Positions 46,201-53,694 of a stretch of 64,000 nt of DNA are shown in pieces. The notes below the pieces were generated by a model. It was given only the letters and a program-made list of their open reading frames with translations, did not search any database and was not told the origin of the DNA. Within the stretch, counting starts at the first letter, position 1; each line of letters starts with the position of its first letter. Location: the NCBI GenBank assembly GCA_026692665.1, contig JAPLOF010000013.1, forward strand, positions 1-64,000, written 5' to 3'. The translations under genes were made by a program, and so were the position numbers. The DNA is from Planctomycetota bacterium (GTDB lineage Bacteria > Planctomycetota > UBA1135 > GCA-002686595).

Positions 46201-46326
46201 TTCCAGGCGGACCCGCCGGCCACCCTGGAGCTCGTTCCTGGCGACGCGCCAGCCCCGGAGCTCGCCGCGCTCACGCTCGTCTGCTCGACCCTGTTCGCCA
46301 GCGACGCCGCGGTGATGATCCGATGA
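43252..46326 (+). CDS. PSD1 cytochrome protein with DUF1549, LamG-like and DUF1553 domains
   Basis: 1024 aa starting at GTG, with a signal peptide (MTRLGVLLGVSALGLLSVAA). Residues about 35-125 are a planctomycete cytochrome c-type domain with one CxxCH haem site (C49FRC52H53). DUF1549 follows (about 150-370, with a further CARCHDHKYDP), then a LamG-like concanavalin domain (about 450-630) and DUF1553 (from about 700: AHWLTDARHPLTARVQVNRLW, RRIVLSATFRQSS, RRSLYTFRKRTAPPP). Function of PSD1 proteins is unproven; they are thought to handle extracellular polymers. It overlaps the DUF1501 gene by 4 bases. Confidence 0.94.
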   Translation: MTRLGVLLGVSALGLLSVAARSTEVSKLVGSPATVDFNRDVRPILADRCFRCHGPDADARKRGLRLDTEEGSRATLKSGLRAIVPGSSKDSEVVARITSEDADEVMPPPSLHRPLDAEQKRILAQWIDEGAEYAEHWAYVPPRRSTTPVVKDAIWARDPLDRFVLARLEKEGLAPSPEADRAVLLRRVALVLTGLPPSTEDTARFVADKSTDAYEREVDRLLASPRFGEHMATAWLDVARYADTFGYQSDWECETWPWRDWLIAAFDRDLPYDEFVRDQVAGDLLPDATRDQVLATAFNRLHRLTNEGGSIDEEFRQEAIADRVATFGTAFLGLTTECARCHDHKYDPIPQREYYSLGAFFAATDEAGTYAYSHRSTPPPALALPSKEQEAKLAELDAVLATAEATLERTLADRHAAFLAWVETSPRVELAPPVKREPLDGAIDGAVPAQVSEPASRATLFDGDAGVSIEGVPAFRRADPYSLAFRMRSPDAKQRAVVLHTSPFTIESDPQGYQVLLVDGRLAWQVVHFWPGSAAAIRTREPFPLGRWVHVVVTYDGSSRAEGLSIHLDGVRVPIEIEHDHLDGTATARLFQIGYRDRDRGFTGGALDELDVYDRALTDPEILELQEPGSGAASAALESYFTHAVDPACRSARGELQAARAARNDLADSLRRIMVMGDSDHPRPSFVLRRGAYDDPDPARPVSSDRAIEALLPFDPTWPKNRLGLAHWLTDARHPLTARVQVNRLWTQCFGRGLVATQENFGLQGEYPSHPELLDELALDFTASGWSNKSLLRRIVLSATFRQSSNAHADLRTRDRDNVLLARGPSFRLSAEMLRDQALLASGTLVENVGGPSVRPWQPPGLWEDAGATGSYVPDTGAGAHRRSLYTFRKRTAPPPNLLIFDSGSREKCLARRTTTNTPLQALVLLNDPIYVECARNLAQLVAAAHPSTRERIEVCIRRVAAREPRTVEIDALTELYTSELRRFQADPPATLELVPGDAPAPELAALTLVCSTLFASDAAVMIR

Positions 46327-47747
46327 AGCCCGATCCTGACGACCGCTTCGCGTGGACGCGCCGACGCGTGCTGGGTGCGTCGGCGCTCGGCCTCGGACGG
46401 ATCGCCCTCGGTTCCGCGCTGGCCGCCTCCGCCACCGGCCAGTCCTCGCGGCCGAAGCCCGTGGCGCGGGCGAAGCGCGTCGTCTACCTGTTCCAGGCCG
46501 GCGGACCGTCGCAGTTCGAGACGTTCGACCCGAAGCCGCTGCTGAAGGAGAAGCACGGCGAGCCGCTGCCGGACTCGGTGCGCCAAGGGCAGCGCTTGAC
46601 CGGCATGAGCGGGAACCAGGCGGTCCTGCCGCTCGCCGGCTCGTTCACGGGCTTCGCGCGGCACGGGTCGTCGGGCCTGTGGGTCAGCGATCTCCTTCCC
46701 AAGACGGCCGAGATCGCCGACCGGTTGTGCGTCGTGCGCAGCATGCACACGGAGGCCATCAACCACGATCCCGCGATCACGTTCTTCTGCACGGGGCACC
46801 AGCAGCCCGGCCGGCCGTCGATGGGCTCGTGGCTCTCCTACGGGCTCGGGTCGATGAACGCGAACCTGCCGGCGTTCATCGTGCTGGTCTCGAAGGACGC
46901 GCCGCGCGACCAGCCGCTCTATTCGCGGCTGTGGGGCGCGGGGTTCCTGCCGAGCGAGCACCAGGGCGTGCAGTTCCGCGCGGGAAGCGAAGCCGTCCTC
47001 TACTTGAAGAACCCCGACGGCGTGTCCGCCGACGCGCGGCGCGCGATGCTCGACGCGCTCGCCAAGGTGGACGGCGACGCGCGGCGAGAGACGCACGACC
47101 CGGAGATCGACGCGCGCCTCGCGCAGGCCGAGATGGCCTTCCGCATGCAGACGAGCGTGCCCGACGCGACCGACGTCTCGAAGGAGAGCGACGAGACGTT
47201 CGCGCTGTACGGCGACGCGGCGCGCACGCCCGGCACGTACGCGGCGAACTGCCTGCTCGCGCGCCGGATGCTCGAGCGCGGCGTGCGCTTCGTGCAGCTC
47301 TTCCACCAGGGCTGGGACCAGCACGGCGGCCTGCCGGCGGGGATCACGAATCAGTGCCGACAGACGGATCAGGGCTCCGCGGCGCTCGTGACGGACCTCG
47401 CGCGCCGCGGGCTGCTCGACGACACGCTCGTCGTGTGGGGCGGCGAGTTCGGCCGCACGGCGTACTGCCAGGGCAAGATGACGGCCGACGATTACGGGCG
47501 CGACCACCACCCGCGCTGCTTCTCGATCTGGATGGCGGGCGCGGGCGTGAAGCCCGGTCACGTCCACGGCGCGACGGACGACCTCGGCTACAACGTCGTC
47601 TCCGACCCGGTCCACGTGCACGACCTGCACGCGACGATGCTGCACCTGCTCGGCATCGACCACGAGCAACTCGTGTTCCCCCACCAGGGGCGCTACTTCC
47701 GGCTCACGGACGTGGCCGGATCGGTCGTGCGCGGCGTCCTGGCCTGA
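46323..47747 (+). CDS. DUF1501 protein (Tat signal)
   Basis: 474 aa from ATG 46323. Twin-arginine signal (TRRRVLGASALGLGRIALGSALAAS), then VYLFQAGGPSQFETFDPKP, the family hallmark near the N-terminus, HTEAINHDPAITFFCTGHQQPGRPSMGSWLSYGLG, WDQHGG, WGGEFGRT and HHPRCFSIWMAGAGVKPG. DUF1501 proteins are alkaline-phosphatase-like enzymes of the sulfatase superfamily, nearly always paired with a PSD1 gene, as here. Confidence 0.95.
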   Translation: MKPDPDDRFAWTRRRVLGASALGLGRIALGSALAASATGQSSRPKPVARAKRVVYLFQAGGPSQFETFDPKPLLKEKHGEPLPDSVRQGQRLTGMSGNQAVLPLAGSFTGFARHGSSGLWVSDLLPKTAEIADRLCVVRSMHTEAINHDPAITFFCTGHQQPGRPSMGSWLSYGLGSMNANLPAFIVLVSKDAPRDQPLYSRLWGAGFLPSEHQGVQFRAGSEAVLYLKNPDGVSADARRAMLDALAKVDGDARRETHDPEIDARLAQAEMAFRMQTSVPDATDVSKESDETFALYGDAARTPGTYAANCLLARRMLERGVRFVQLFHQGWDQHGGLPAGITNQCRQTDQGSAALVTDLARRGLLDDTLVVWGGEFGRTAYCQGKMTADDYGRDHHPRCFSIWMAGAGVKPGHVHGATDDLGYNVVSDPVHVHDLHATMLHLLGIDHEQLVFPHQGRYFRLTDVAGSVVRGVLA

Positions 47748-47766
47748 GAGGGACTGTGTTCCTCTC
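47746..47766. terminator. Small bidirectional hairpin between convergent genes
   Basis: GAGAGG (47746-47751) and CCTCTC (47761-47766) form a 6-base stem right at the end of the DUF1501 gene and 14 bases before the 3' end of the opposing gene. Weak but well placed. Confidence 0.35.
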
Positions 47767-47780
47767 GGCCGGGTCCGCGA

Positions 47781-49514
47781 TCAGGGCACGAGCGTGAACG
47801 CCGTGCCGCCGCTCAGGCCGCGCCCGAACCCGCTCGGGTCCAGCGGGTCCCGATACGTGTACTGCGCGTACACGGTCGTTCCCGGCACGAGCGCCGCGTC
47901 GACGCCGGACGCGGCGTGGGCCGCGAAGTCGAACGTGAAGGAGCCCGTGCAGTCGAGCGGCGGGGTCGGGCCGCCGGAGGCCCGGAGCGGAGTCCGCCGC
48001 AGGCTCCCGCTCGCGCACAACGTTCCGCCCGCGAACGGCAGCGCCTGGGGCGCGAGCCCGTAGAAGAGCTGTCCCACCGTGTTGCTGCGTACGTTCACGA
48101 GCGCGACGTCGAATCCCTGACCGTTGCCCACCGACGGCGTGCCCGTCACCTGGAAGACCGGCAGGCACCCGACCGAGTCGACCTTGGCCGTGCAGTAGGA
48201 CGTCGCCGTCGGGCCGGGGCGCTGGTGCACGAACACGTCGCGCGCGGTGTTCGTGTCCCCTGGGACGAGGTTCGTGGCCTGGCTCTCGAAGGCCACGCAC
48301 GTCCCGCTCCGGGCCAGGCTGTACGCCATCACGTTCTCGTTGGCCTGTCCGCCGCCGCTGGCGACGTGCACGCGCGTCAGGACGCCGGTCACGAGATCGC
48401 GCACGAAGAGGTCGTTGCGCCCGTTCGTGTCGCCCGGGACGTAGGTCGGGACCGCGCTCACGAACGTCGCGAACCGCCCGTCGGCCGAGAGTCCCGGCCA
48501 GGCTCCGCCCAGCGGGGGGCCGCCGCTCGAAGCCGACGTGACGCAGATCAATGTGCCGGTCTGGACGTCCTTCACGAACACGTCCAGGAAGACGTTCGTG
48601 TCGCCGGGGACGAGCAGGTCCGAGTCCGAGTGGAACGCGACCCAGCGGCCGTCGTCGGAGATCGCGGGATAGCTGCACGGGGCATTCGGCAGGACGCCGG
48701 CGCTGCTGGAGCTGACGAGCCGCGTGGTGCCGAGCTGGCGATCCCGCACGTAGATGTCGCCCACGAGGCCGTTCGACTCGGGCGGGTCCAGGATCGCGCT
48801 CGATCGGAACGCGACCCAGCGGCCGTTGCGGCTGATGGCCGCCTGGGTCGAGAGGGAACTGCCCTGCGCTCCCGCGGTCGTGACGCTGATGCGCTCGGAC
48901 GTGCCGAGCAACAGATCGCGCACGTACACGTCCTGGGTCGTCCCGTTCGCGTCGGGCCCCGGCGCCGCGTTGGTCGCCCCGGACGAGAACCCGACGTAGC
49001 GGCCGTCGCTCGACATCCCGAAGTCGGGCTCGACGGCGCCGCCGAGCGGGCTCCCGTCGAACGCGACCGTCGCGCACTGCGTGGTGCCGAGCAGCCGGTC
49101 GCGGACGTAGATCCCGAAGTAGCCCGGCACGAGGGTGTTCCCGTCGCTCTTGAAGGCCACGAAGCGGCCGTCGGAGGAGATCTTGGCGGAGTACGAGTTC
49201 CCGTTGGACTGGACGCCGGTGCTGCTCACGCTGACGCGCTCGATCGCCCCGGTCGCGAGGTCCTTCACGAAGATGTCGACCCGGTTGTTCGTGTCGCCGA
49301 GGACGAACGTCGTGGCCGCGCTCTCGAACGCGACGTACCGGCCGTCGTCGGAGATCGCCGGGTTGATCGAGTGGACGAACCCGTCCGTCTGGCTCCCGTC
49401 GGCCGCGGTGCTCGCGCGCACGGTCGTGCCGACCTGCGCGGCGACGTGGCCGGCGATGAGGGTCAGCGTGAAGGCCGCGCCGTAGAGGATCCGGCGACTG
49501 GAGTGCGAGCGCAT
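47781..49514 (-). CDS. Secreted TolB-like beta-propeller protein with a second type of C-terminal tail
   Basis: 577 aa from ATG 49514. Signal peptide SRRILYGAAFTLTLIAGHVAAQ. About seven blades of about 50 residues follow, each with (S/I)(S/D)DGRxVAFxSxxxxLVPGDTNxxxDVFVKDxxTGxxxRVS, the TolB/PD40-type motif. The C-terminal ~135 residues (YCTAKVDSVGCLPVF, GQLFYGL, GGTLCASG, DCTGSFTFD, YAQYTYRDP, ending GLSGGTAFTLVP) are a different Cys-bearing tail that I recall on other secreted proteins of the same lineage. Not a full TolB: no TolB N-domain. Divergent from mltF-like gene with a 153-base spacer. Confidence 0.88.
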   Translation of the reverse strand: MRSHSSRRILYGAAFTLTLIAGHVAAQVGTTVRASTAADGSQTDGFVHSINPAISDDGRYVAFESAATTFVLGDTNNRVDIFVKDLATGAIERVSVSSTGVQSNGNSYSAKISSDGRFVAFKSDGNTLVPGYFGIYVRDRLLGTTQCATVAFDGSPLGGAVEPDFGMSSDGRYVGFSSGATNAAPGPDANGTTQDVYVRDLLLGTSERISVTTAGAQGSSLSTQAAISRNGRWVAFRSSAILDPPESNGLVGDIYVRDRQLGTTRLVSSSSAGVLPNAPCSYPAISDDGRWVAFHSDSDLLVPGDTNVFLDVFVKDVQTGTLICVTSASSGGPPLGGAWPGLSADGRFATFVSAVPTYVPGDTNGRNDLFVRDLVTGVLTRVHVASGGGQANENVMAYSLARSGTCVAFESQATNLVPGDTNTARDVFVHQRPGPTATSYCTAKVDSVGCLPVFQVTGTPSVGNGQGFDVALVNVRSNTVGQLFYGLAPQALPFAGGTLCASGSLRRTPLRASGGPTPPLDCTGSFTFDFAAHAASGVDAALVPGTTVYAQYTYRDPLDPSGFGRGLSGGTAFTLVP

Positions 49515-49667
49515 ACGGTCATCGTAACGCACGTTGCGCAGCCGGGGCGGTCTCGGCTGCCCGACACACGGCCGCCGAGACCAGGCCCATTCCTGCCAGG
49601 GCCCACCTGGCGAGCGCGCGGGAATAGCGGGCGGCGAGGCGTGAGGATCTCCTAGCATCGGGGCCTC

Positions 49668-51176
49668 ATGCCGCTCACGACAACGAGTCGTCTCCTCGCC
49701 TGCAGCGCGCTGTTCCTCGGCGCCTGCGCACCGGATGCTCCGTCTCCCGTGCTCGCCGCCGAGGCGACGGAGGTCGTGAAGGCCGAACCCCTGGAGCCCG
49801 AGCAACCGCCGCTCGTCCTGCGCGTCACGCGGCCCGACTTCTCGGATTGGCCCGGGATCGAGCAGCGCGGACTGCTGCGCGTGCTCGTCCCGCGCGATCG
49901 CACGAACTTCTTCTACGCCGAAGGCCGGCTGCGGGGCATGGAGTACGAGCTCGTGCACGAGTTCGAGCGATCGCTCGCCGGCAAGCCCGGCGGCGCGCGG
50001 CCACAGATCGACGTCGCCTTCGTCCCTGTCGCGTTCGACCGGCTGCTGCCAGCGCTCGTGGAGGGGCTGGGAGACGTCGCGGCCGGAGGGCTTACGATCA
50101 CGCCGGAGCGCGAGCAGGTCGTCGCGTTCACGGAGCCCTACCTGGCGGGCGTGGCGCAGATCGTCGTCGCCAACCACCACGCTCCGGCACTCGCTTCGAT
50201 CGAGGGCCTGTCCGGGAAACTCGTCGTCGTCGGCCCCGGTTCGAGCTACCTCGCGAGCCTCGAGCGCCTGAACGGCCAGTTGACGGCACGCGGTCTCCCG
50301 CCGGCGATCGTCGACACGCTCGGTCGCGGTTTCGCGACGGAGGACATGCTCGAGTTCGTGAACAGCGGGGCGTTCCAATACACGGTCGCGGATCACCACG
50401 TGGCCGAGCTGTGGTCGGGCGTGCTGGGCGGACTGCGCCTCTACCCGGAGCTTCAGCTCGCATCGGGCGACCGGATCGCGTGGGCCGTGCGGCGGGACAA
50501 CCCCGAGTTGAAGCGCACGCTCGACGAGTTCCTGCTCACGAGCCGCAAGGGTACGCGGACCGGGAACGTGCTCTTCCAGCGCTACTTCCAGGACGCCGAG
50601 TGGATCCGCGACCCCGAGATCGACCTGCGCGCCGGCCGCCTCGGCCTGATCCTCGAGCCGTTGCAGCGCTTCGCCGAGCAGTACGGGTTCGACTGGCGCC
50701 TCATCGCCGCGCAGGCCTACCAGGAGTCACGGCTCGATCCGGCCGCGCGCAGCCGATCGGGAGCCATCGGCCTGATGCAACTGCTGCCCGCGACGGCCAA
50801 GGACATGGGCTTCGCGGACGTGACGGGCATCGAAGACAACCTGCACGCCGGGATCCGCTACATGGCCTGGCTGCGTGACACGTACTTCTCCGACCCCGCG
50901 ATGCCGGAAGCCGTCCGCACCGACTTCGCGCTCGCCGCGTACAACGCGGGTCCGGGACGCGTCCGTCGCTGGCGGAGCGAGGCTCCCGACCACGGGGTCG
51001 ATCCCGACCGCTGGTTCGGCCAGGTCGAGAACCTCGCGCTGGAGAGCGTGGGACTGCAGCCCGTGCGCTACGTCGCGAACGTCAACAAGTACGCCGTGAT
51101 CCTCACGCGACTGCTCGACGAGCGGGGCCGGAGGCGTGCCGAGACGGACAGGGTCCTGCAGGAGACCGCGCGCTGA
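49668..51176 (+). CDS. mltF: MltF-like membrane-bound lytic murein transglycosylase
   Basis: 502 aa. Lipoprotein signal with lipobox LGAC (Cys20). Residues about 60-295 are a solute-binding (SBP_bac_3) domain (LLRVLVPRDRTNFFYAEGRLRGMEYELVHEFE, GDVAAGGLTITPEREQVVAFTEPYLAG). Residues about 320-490 are an SLT lysozyme-like domain with the catalytic Glu in AAQAYQESRLDP and the GAIGLMQLLPATAKDMG and AAYNAGPGRVRRW motifs. This is the order found in MltF. Cleaves peptidoglycan to anhydro-muropeptides at the outer membrane's inner face. Start at ATG 49668. Confidence 0.92.
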   Translation: MPLTTTSRLLACSALFLGACAPDAPSPVLAAEATEVVKAEPLEPEQPPLVLRVTRPDFSDWPGIEQRGLLRVLVPRDRTNFFYAEGRLRGMEYELVHEFERSLAGKPGGARPQIDVAFVPVAFDRLLPALVEGLGDVAAGGLTITPEREQVVAFTEPYLAGVAQIVVANHHAPALASIEGLSGKLVVVGPGSSYLASLERLNGQLTARGLPPAIVDTLGRGFATEDMLEFVNSGAFQYTVADHHVAELWSGVLGGLRLYPELQLASGDRIAWAVRRDNPELKRTLDEFLLTSRKGTRTGNVLFQRYFQDAEWIRDPEIDLRAGRLGLILEPLQRFAEQYGFDWRLIAAQAYQESRLDPAARSRSGAIGLMQLLPATAKDMGFADVTGIEDNLHAGIRYMAWLRDTYFSDPAMPEAVRTDFALAAYNAGPGRVRRWRSEAPDHGVDPDRWFGQVENLALESVGLQPVRYVANVNKYAVILTRLLDERGRRRAETDRVLQETAR

Positions 51177-51232
51177 CAGGAGGTGACCAGAGACCTCGGG
51201 CGGATAGGCCCCTCCCGGACTACACTCGCGGC

Positions 51233-51937
51233 ATGGGTCGTCAATGGTTGCAGAAGAAGCGCGGCATCAACGCCGAGAAGCGTGCCAAGATCACCTCGAA
51301 GCTGGCGCGTGAGATCACGGTCGCCGCGAAGATGGGCGCGCCCGATCCGGCCTTCAATCCGCGGCTCGCGCTGGCCGTCGAGGCCGCGCGCAAACAGTCC
51401 GTCTCGAACGACGTGATCGCGCGCGCGGTGAAGAAGGGCAGCGGGGCCGGAGCCGACAACGCCAGCTTCGAGCTGGTGACGTTCGAGGGCATGTCGCCCC
51501 AGAACGTGCCGGTGATCATCGAGTGCCTGACGGACAACCGGAACCGCACGGCGCCCGACATGCGATCGATGTTCAAGGACGGCCGCTTCGGCGCCAAGGT
51601 GATGTTCTTCTTCGATCACGTGGGGATCATCGAGGCCACGCACGAGGAAGCCGGCCTCGACCTCGAGACCGCCGCGCTGGAGGCCGGCGCCCAGGATGTC
51701 GAGCCGCTCGAGGAGACCAAGGAGGAGGAGAGCGGCGGGCGCTTCTACACGTCGACTTCCGACCTCGACGCGGTGACGAACGCGCTGCGCGGCGCGGGCT
51801 GGACCGTGAGCCAATCGGAGATGGGCTACCGGCCGAAGGAACGCGCGTCGATCACGCCCGAGCAGCGGCAGGCGCACGAGGACTTCCTCGAGCGCATCGA
51901 CGACCACGACGACTGTCACCGGATCTACACGGGGTGA
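51233..51937 (+). CDS. YebC/PmpR-family transcriptional regulator or translation factor
   Basis: 234 aa, usual length. It begins with MGRQWLQKKRGINAEKRAKITSKLAREITVAAKMG and PAFNPRLALAVEAARKQSVSNDVI, the family's N-terminal helical domain, followed by YEGMSPxxV-type FEGMSPQNVPVIIECLTDNRNRT and the DMRSMFKD helix. The start resembles the YeeN subgroup (MGRxW) rather than canonical YebC (MAGHSKW). The C-terminus is unusually acidic and His-rich (DHDDCHRIYTG). A TACACT -10-like hexamer lies 12 bases upstream of the start. Confidence 0.93.
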   Translation: MGRQWLQKKRGINAEKRAKITSKLAREITVAAKMGAPDPAFNPRLALAVEAARKQSVSNDVIARAVKKGSGAGADNASFELVTFEGMSPQNVPVIIECLTDNRNRTAPDMRSMFKDGRFGAKVMFFFDHVGIIEATHEEAGLDLETAALEAGAQDVEPLEETKEEESGGRFYTSTSDLDAVTNALRGAGWTVSQSEMGYRPKERASITPEQRQAHEDFLERIDDHDDCHRIYTG

Positions 51938-51974
51938 TCGTCCGGACCCTCGGAGGCTCGAGTGCCCGAGTGGT

Positions 51975-52848
51975 TCAGCCATGCCCGCGCGGGAACACGA
52001 GCTGGAGCGGGATCGCGACGCGCGCAGCCCACGACGTGCTGTCGTGGCGGTGGCCGGGAAAGGTCAGCACGTGCAGGTCCTTGCCCGGCTCGTAGCAGTG
52101 GCCGACGAGCGCGCGCTCCATCGCGCGGGTGTGGTGCTGGCCGTCGCGCGCGTTCGCGTCGCGATCGAGCGCGGAGCACGCCGCGCCCGAATCGATGTAG
52201 AGCAGGGGTCGCGGCGAGGGGCAGGTGCCCGACTGCGCGTGACGGATCGCCCAGCGGTCCGCCCACCAGAACGAGCTGGAAAGACAGACGGCGGAGCCGA
52301 AGACGTCCGGGCGTTTCCAGGCCGCGTAGAACGAGAAGAGCCCGCCCATGGAGCTCCCGAGGAGCGCCGTCGACTTCGGTCCGGTCCGCGTGCGCAGCGT
52401 CCGGTCGACGTGCGGCTTGAGCTCGCCGACCATGGCCGCCAGATGGTCCTCGGCGCGACCGCCGCCATGGTCCGCATCGGGCACGGGTCCGAGGCGGTCG
52501 AGCCGGCGCGTCGTGGTCTCGATCGAGACCACGATGATCTCCTGCACGGCTCCCAGAGACCACAGCTCCGCGAGCACGTGGTCGAGGGCCGAACGACGGA
52601 CGCAGCTCGAGATCGTCGCCGGCGGCGAGGACGAGATTCCGCCCCGCCGCCCAGGCGCCGTCGGCGCGCACGAGCTTGCACTCGAGCGTCTCCCCGGGCT
52701 CGATCGCGACCTCGAAGACCGACTCGTCCCCCGAGACGGAGTCCGGTTCCCTGTCACGAGCCCAGTCGAGCGGAGCGCGCTCCCCGCGCAGGAAGACTCC
52801 ACCGCGCGAGCGTGGATAGTGGACGACGAGTCGTGCGAGGGTGCTCAT
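51975..52848 (-). pseudogene. Broken esterase with starch-binding-like N-terminus (frameshift plus internal deletion)
   Basis: Residues 1 to about 85 (52848 to about 52597) read as a CBM48/CBM20-like domain (VVHYPRSRGGVFLRGERAPLDW, ESVFEVAIEPGETLECKLVRADGAW). The frame then runs into nonsense; from about 52600 a different frame continues as the second half of a putative esterase (LWSLGAVQEIIVVSIETTTRR, nucleophile GSSMGG, catalytic His in FPGHRHDSTSW) to a stop at 51975. Between them the expected 60-70 residues with the oxyanion region (YPVLYxxDGQN-type) are absent, so this is a deletion plus shift, not a simple sequencing error. It probably made a Fes/IroE-like esterase. Confidence 0.75.
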
Positions 52849-53090
52849 GCAGCGATCCAGGGCAAGCGCGGGTAGACAGATCGCGAACGCGGGCCCGGCC
52901 GCGATCCCGTTCGCGGTGGGACTCTACGAAGCTCGACGGAATGGTGACGGGGAATCGAGGGCAACGCACGCGCAGGACTCCCTGAGATCACGCGGCCGGG
53001 TGGGCTCGGGCCGGACCTTCGAACACCCGGACGACGAAGGGGCATGCGTGACCGACGTCCGGGATCGGCACGATCGCCGACCCCCGTCCC

Positions 53091-53597
53091 CTACTTCGGG
53101 GCCGGATCGTCCGAGCTGAACATGTCGTGCGACTTCAGCCAGGTCCCGTCGGCCTGCTTGCGGTGGATCTCGATGTACTTGCCCTTCTCGCGAATGGTGC
53201 CGAGGCCGGGCGGGCTCACCGCGAGGCGGTACGTGCCGCGAAGATAGGCGACGTCGCAACAACCCTCGATCTCCAGCTCCTCGATCTCCATCGAGACGAT
53301 CGGCGGGCCGGCCACGAACCACGCGCGGATCGCGTCGCGTCCCGTGACGGCGGGCCCGTTCGGAGGCAGGAGCATCGCGTCCTTCGTGTAAGTGGCCGCC
53401 GCGGCCGTCCAATCCGCCGCGCGGAGGGCCTTCAACCACGCGCCGTCGTTGGCGACGATCGCGGCGCGGTCCGCGCTGGGGAGCGTGGCCGGGCACGCAG
53501 CCGCTCCGCTGCCGCCCGTCGACCTGCAGGCGGATAGGACGGAGAGGACGAGGACGGCCCCGATGCGGGCCACGTTCGAGTTCGGGATCAGGCTCAT
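53091..53597 (-). CDS. SnoaL/DUF4440-like lipoprotein
   Basis: 168 aa. Lipoprotein signal (VARIGAVLVLSVLS then lipobox SAC at about 22-24). The mature part has the SnoaL/DUF4440 pattern: VANDGAWLKALRAADWTAAAATYTKDAMLLPPNG, GRDAIRAWF, then the strand-rich half IEELEIEGCCDVAYLRGTYRL and KYIEIHRKQADGTWLKSHDMF. NTF2-like fold; such proteins bind small hydrophobic molecules or act as ketosteroid isomerase-like enzymes. Likely inner leaflet of the outer membrane. Stands alone between the broken esterase and the PDZ/SASA gene. Confidence 0.88.
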   Translation of the reverse strand: MSLIPNSNVARIGAVLVLSVLSACRSTGGSGAAACPATLPSADRAAIVANDGAWLKALRAADWTAAAATYTKDAMLLPPNGPAVTGRDAIRAWFVAGPPIVSMEIEELEIEGCCDVAYLRGTYRLAVSPPGLGTIREKGKYIEIHRKQADGTWLKSHDMFSSDDPAPK

Positions 53598-53694
53598 GCC
53601 CGCCGATTCTTCTGCGAGAGTCGGGGCGAATCCAGTCCTCTCGCCGCGATCACGGGCGCCGCGGGGATCGACACGCCCCCGGAGCTCGCCGCCT

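Noticed and set aside
51975-52848. Programmed frameshift in the esterase gene
   Set aside because: A whole segment of the fold is missing between the two frames and no slippery sequence is visible, so a broken gene is more likely.
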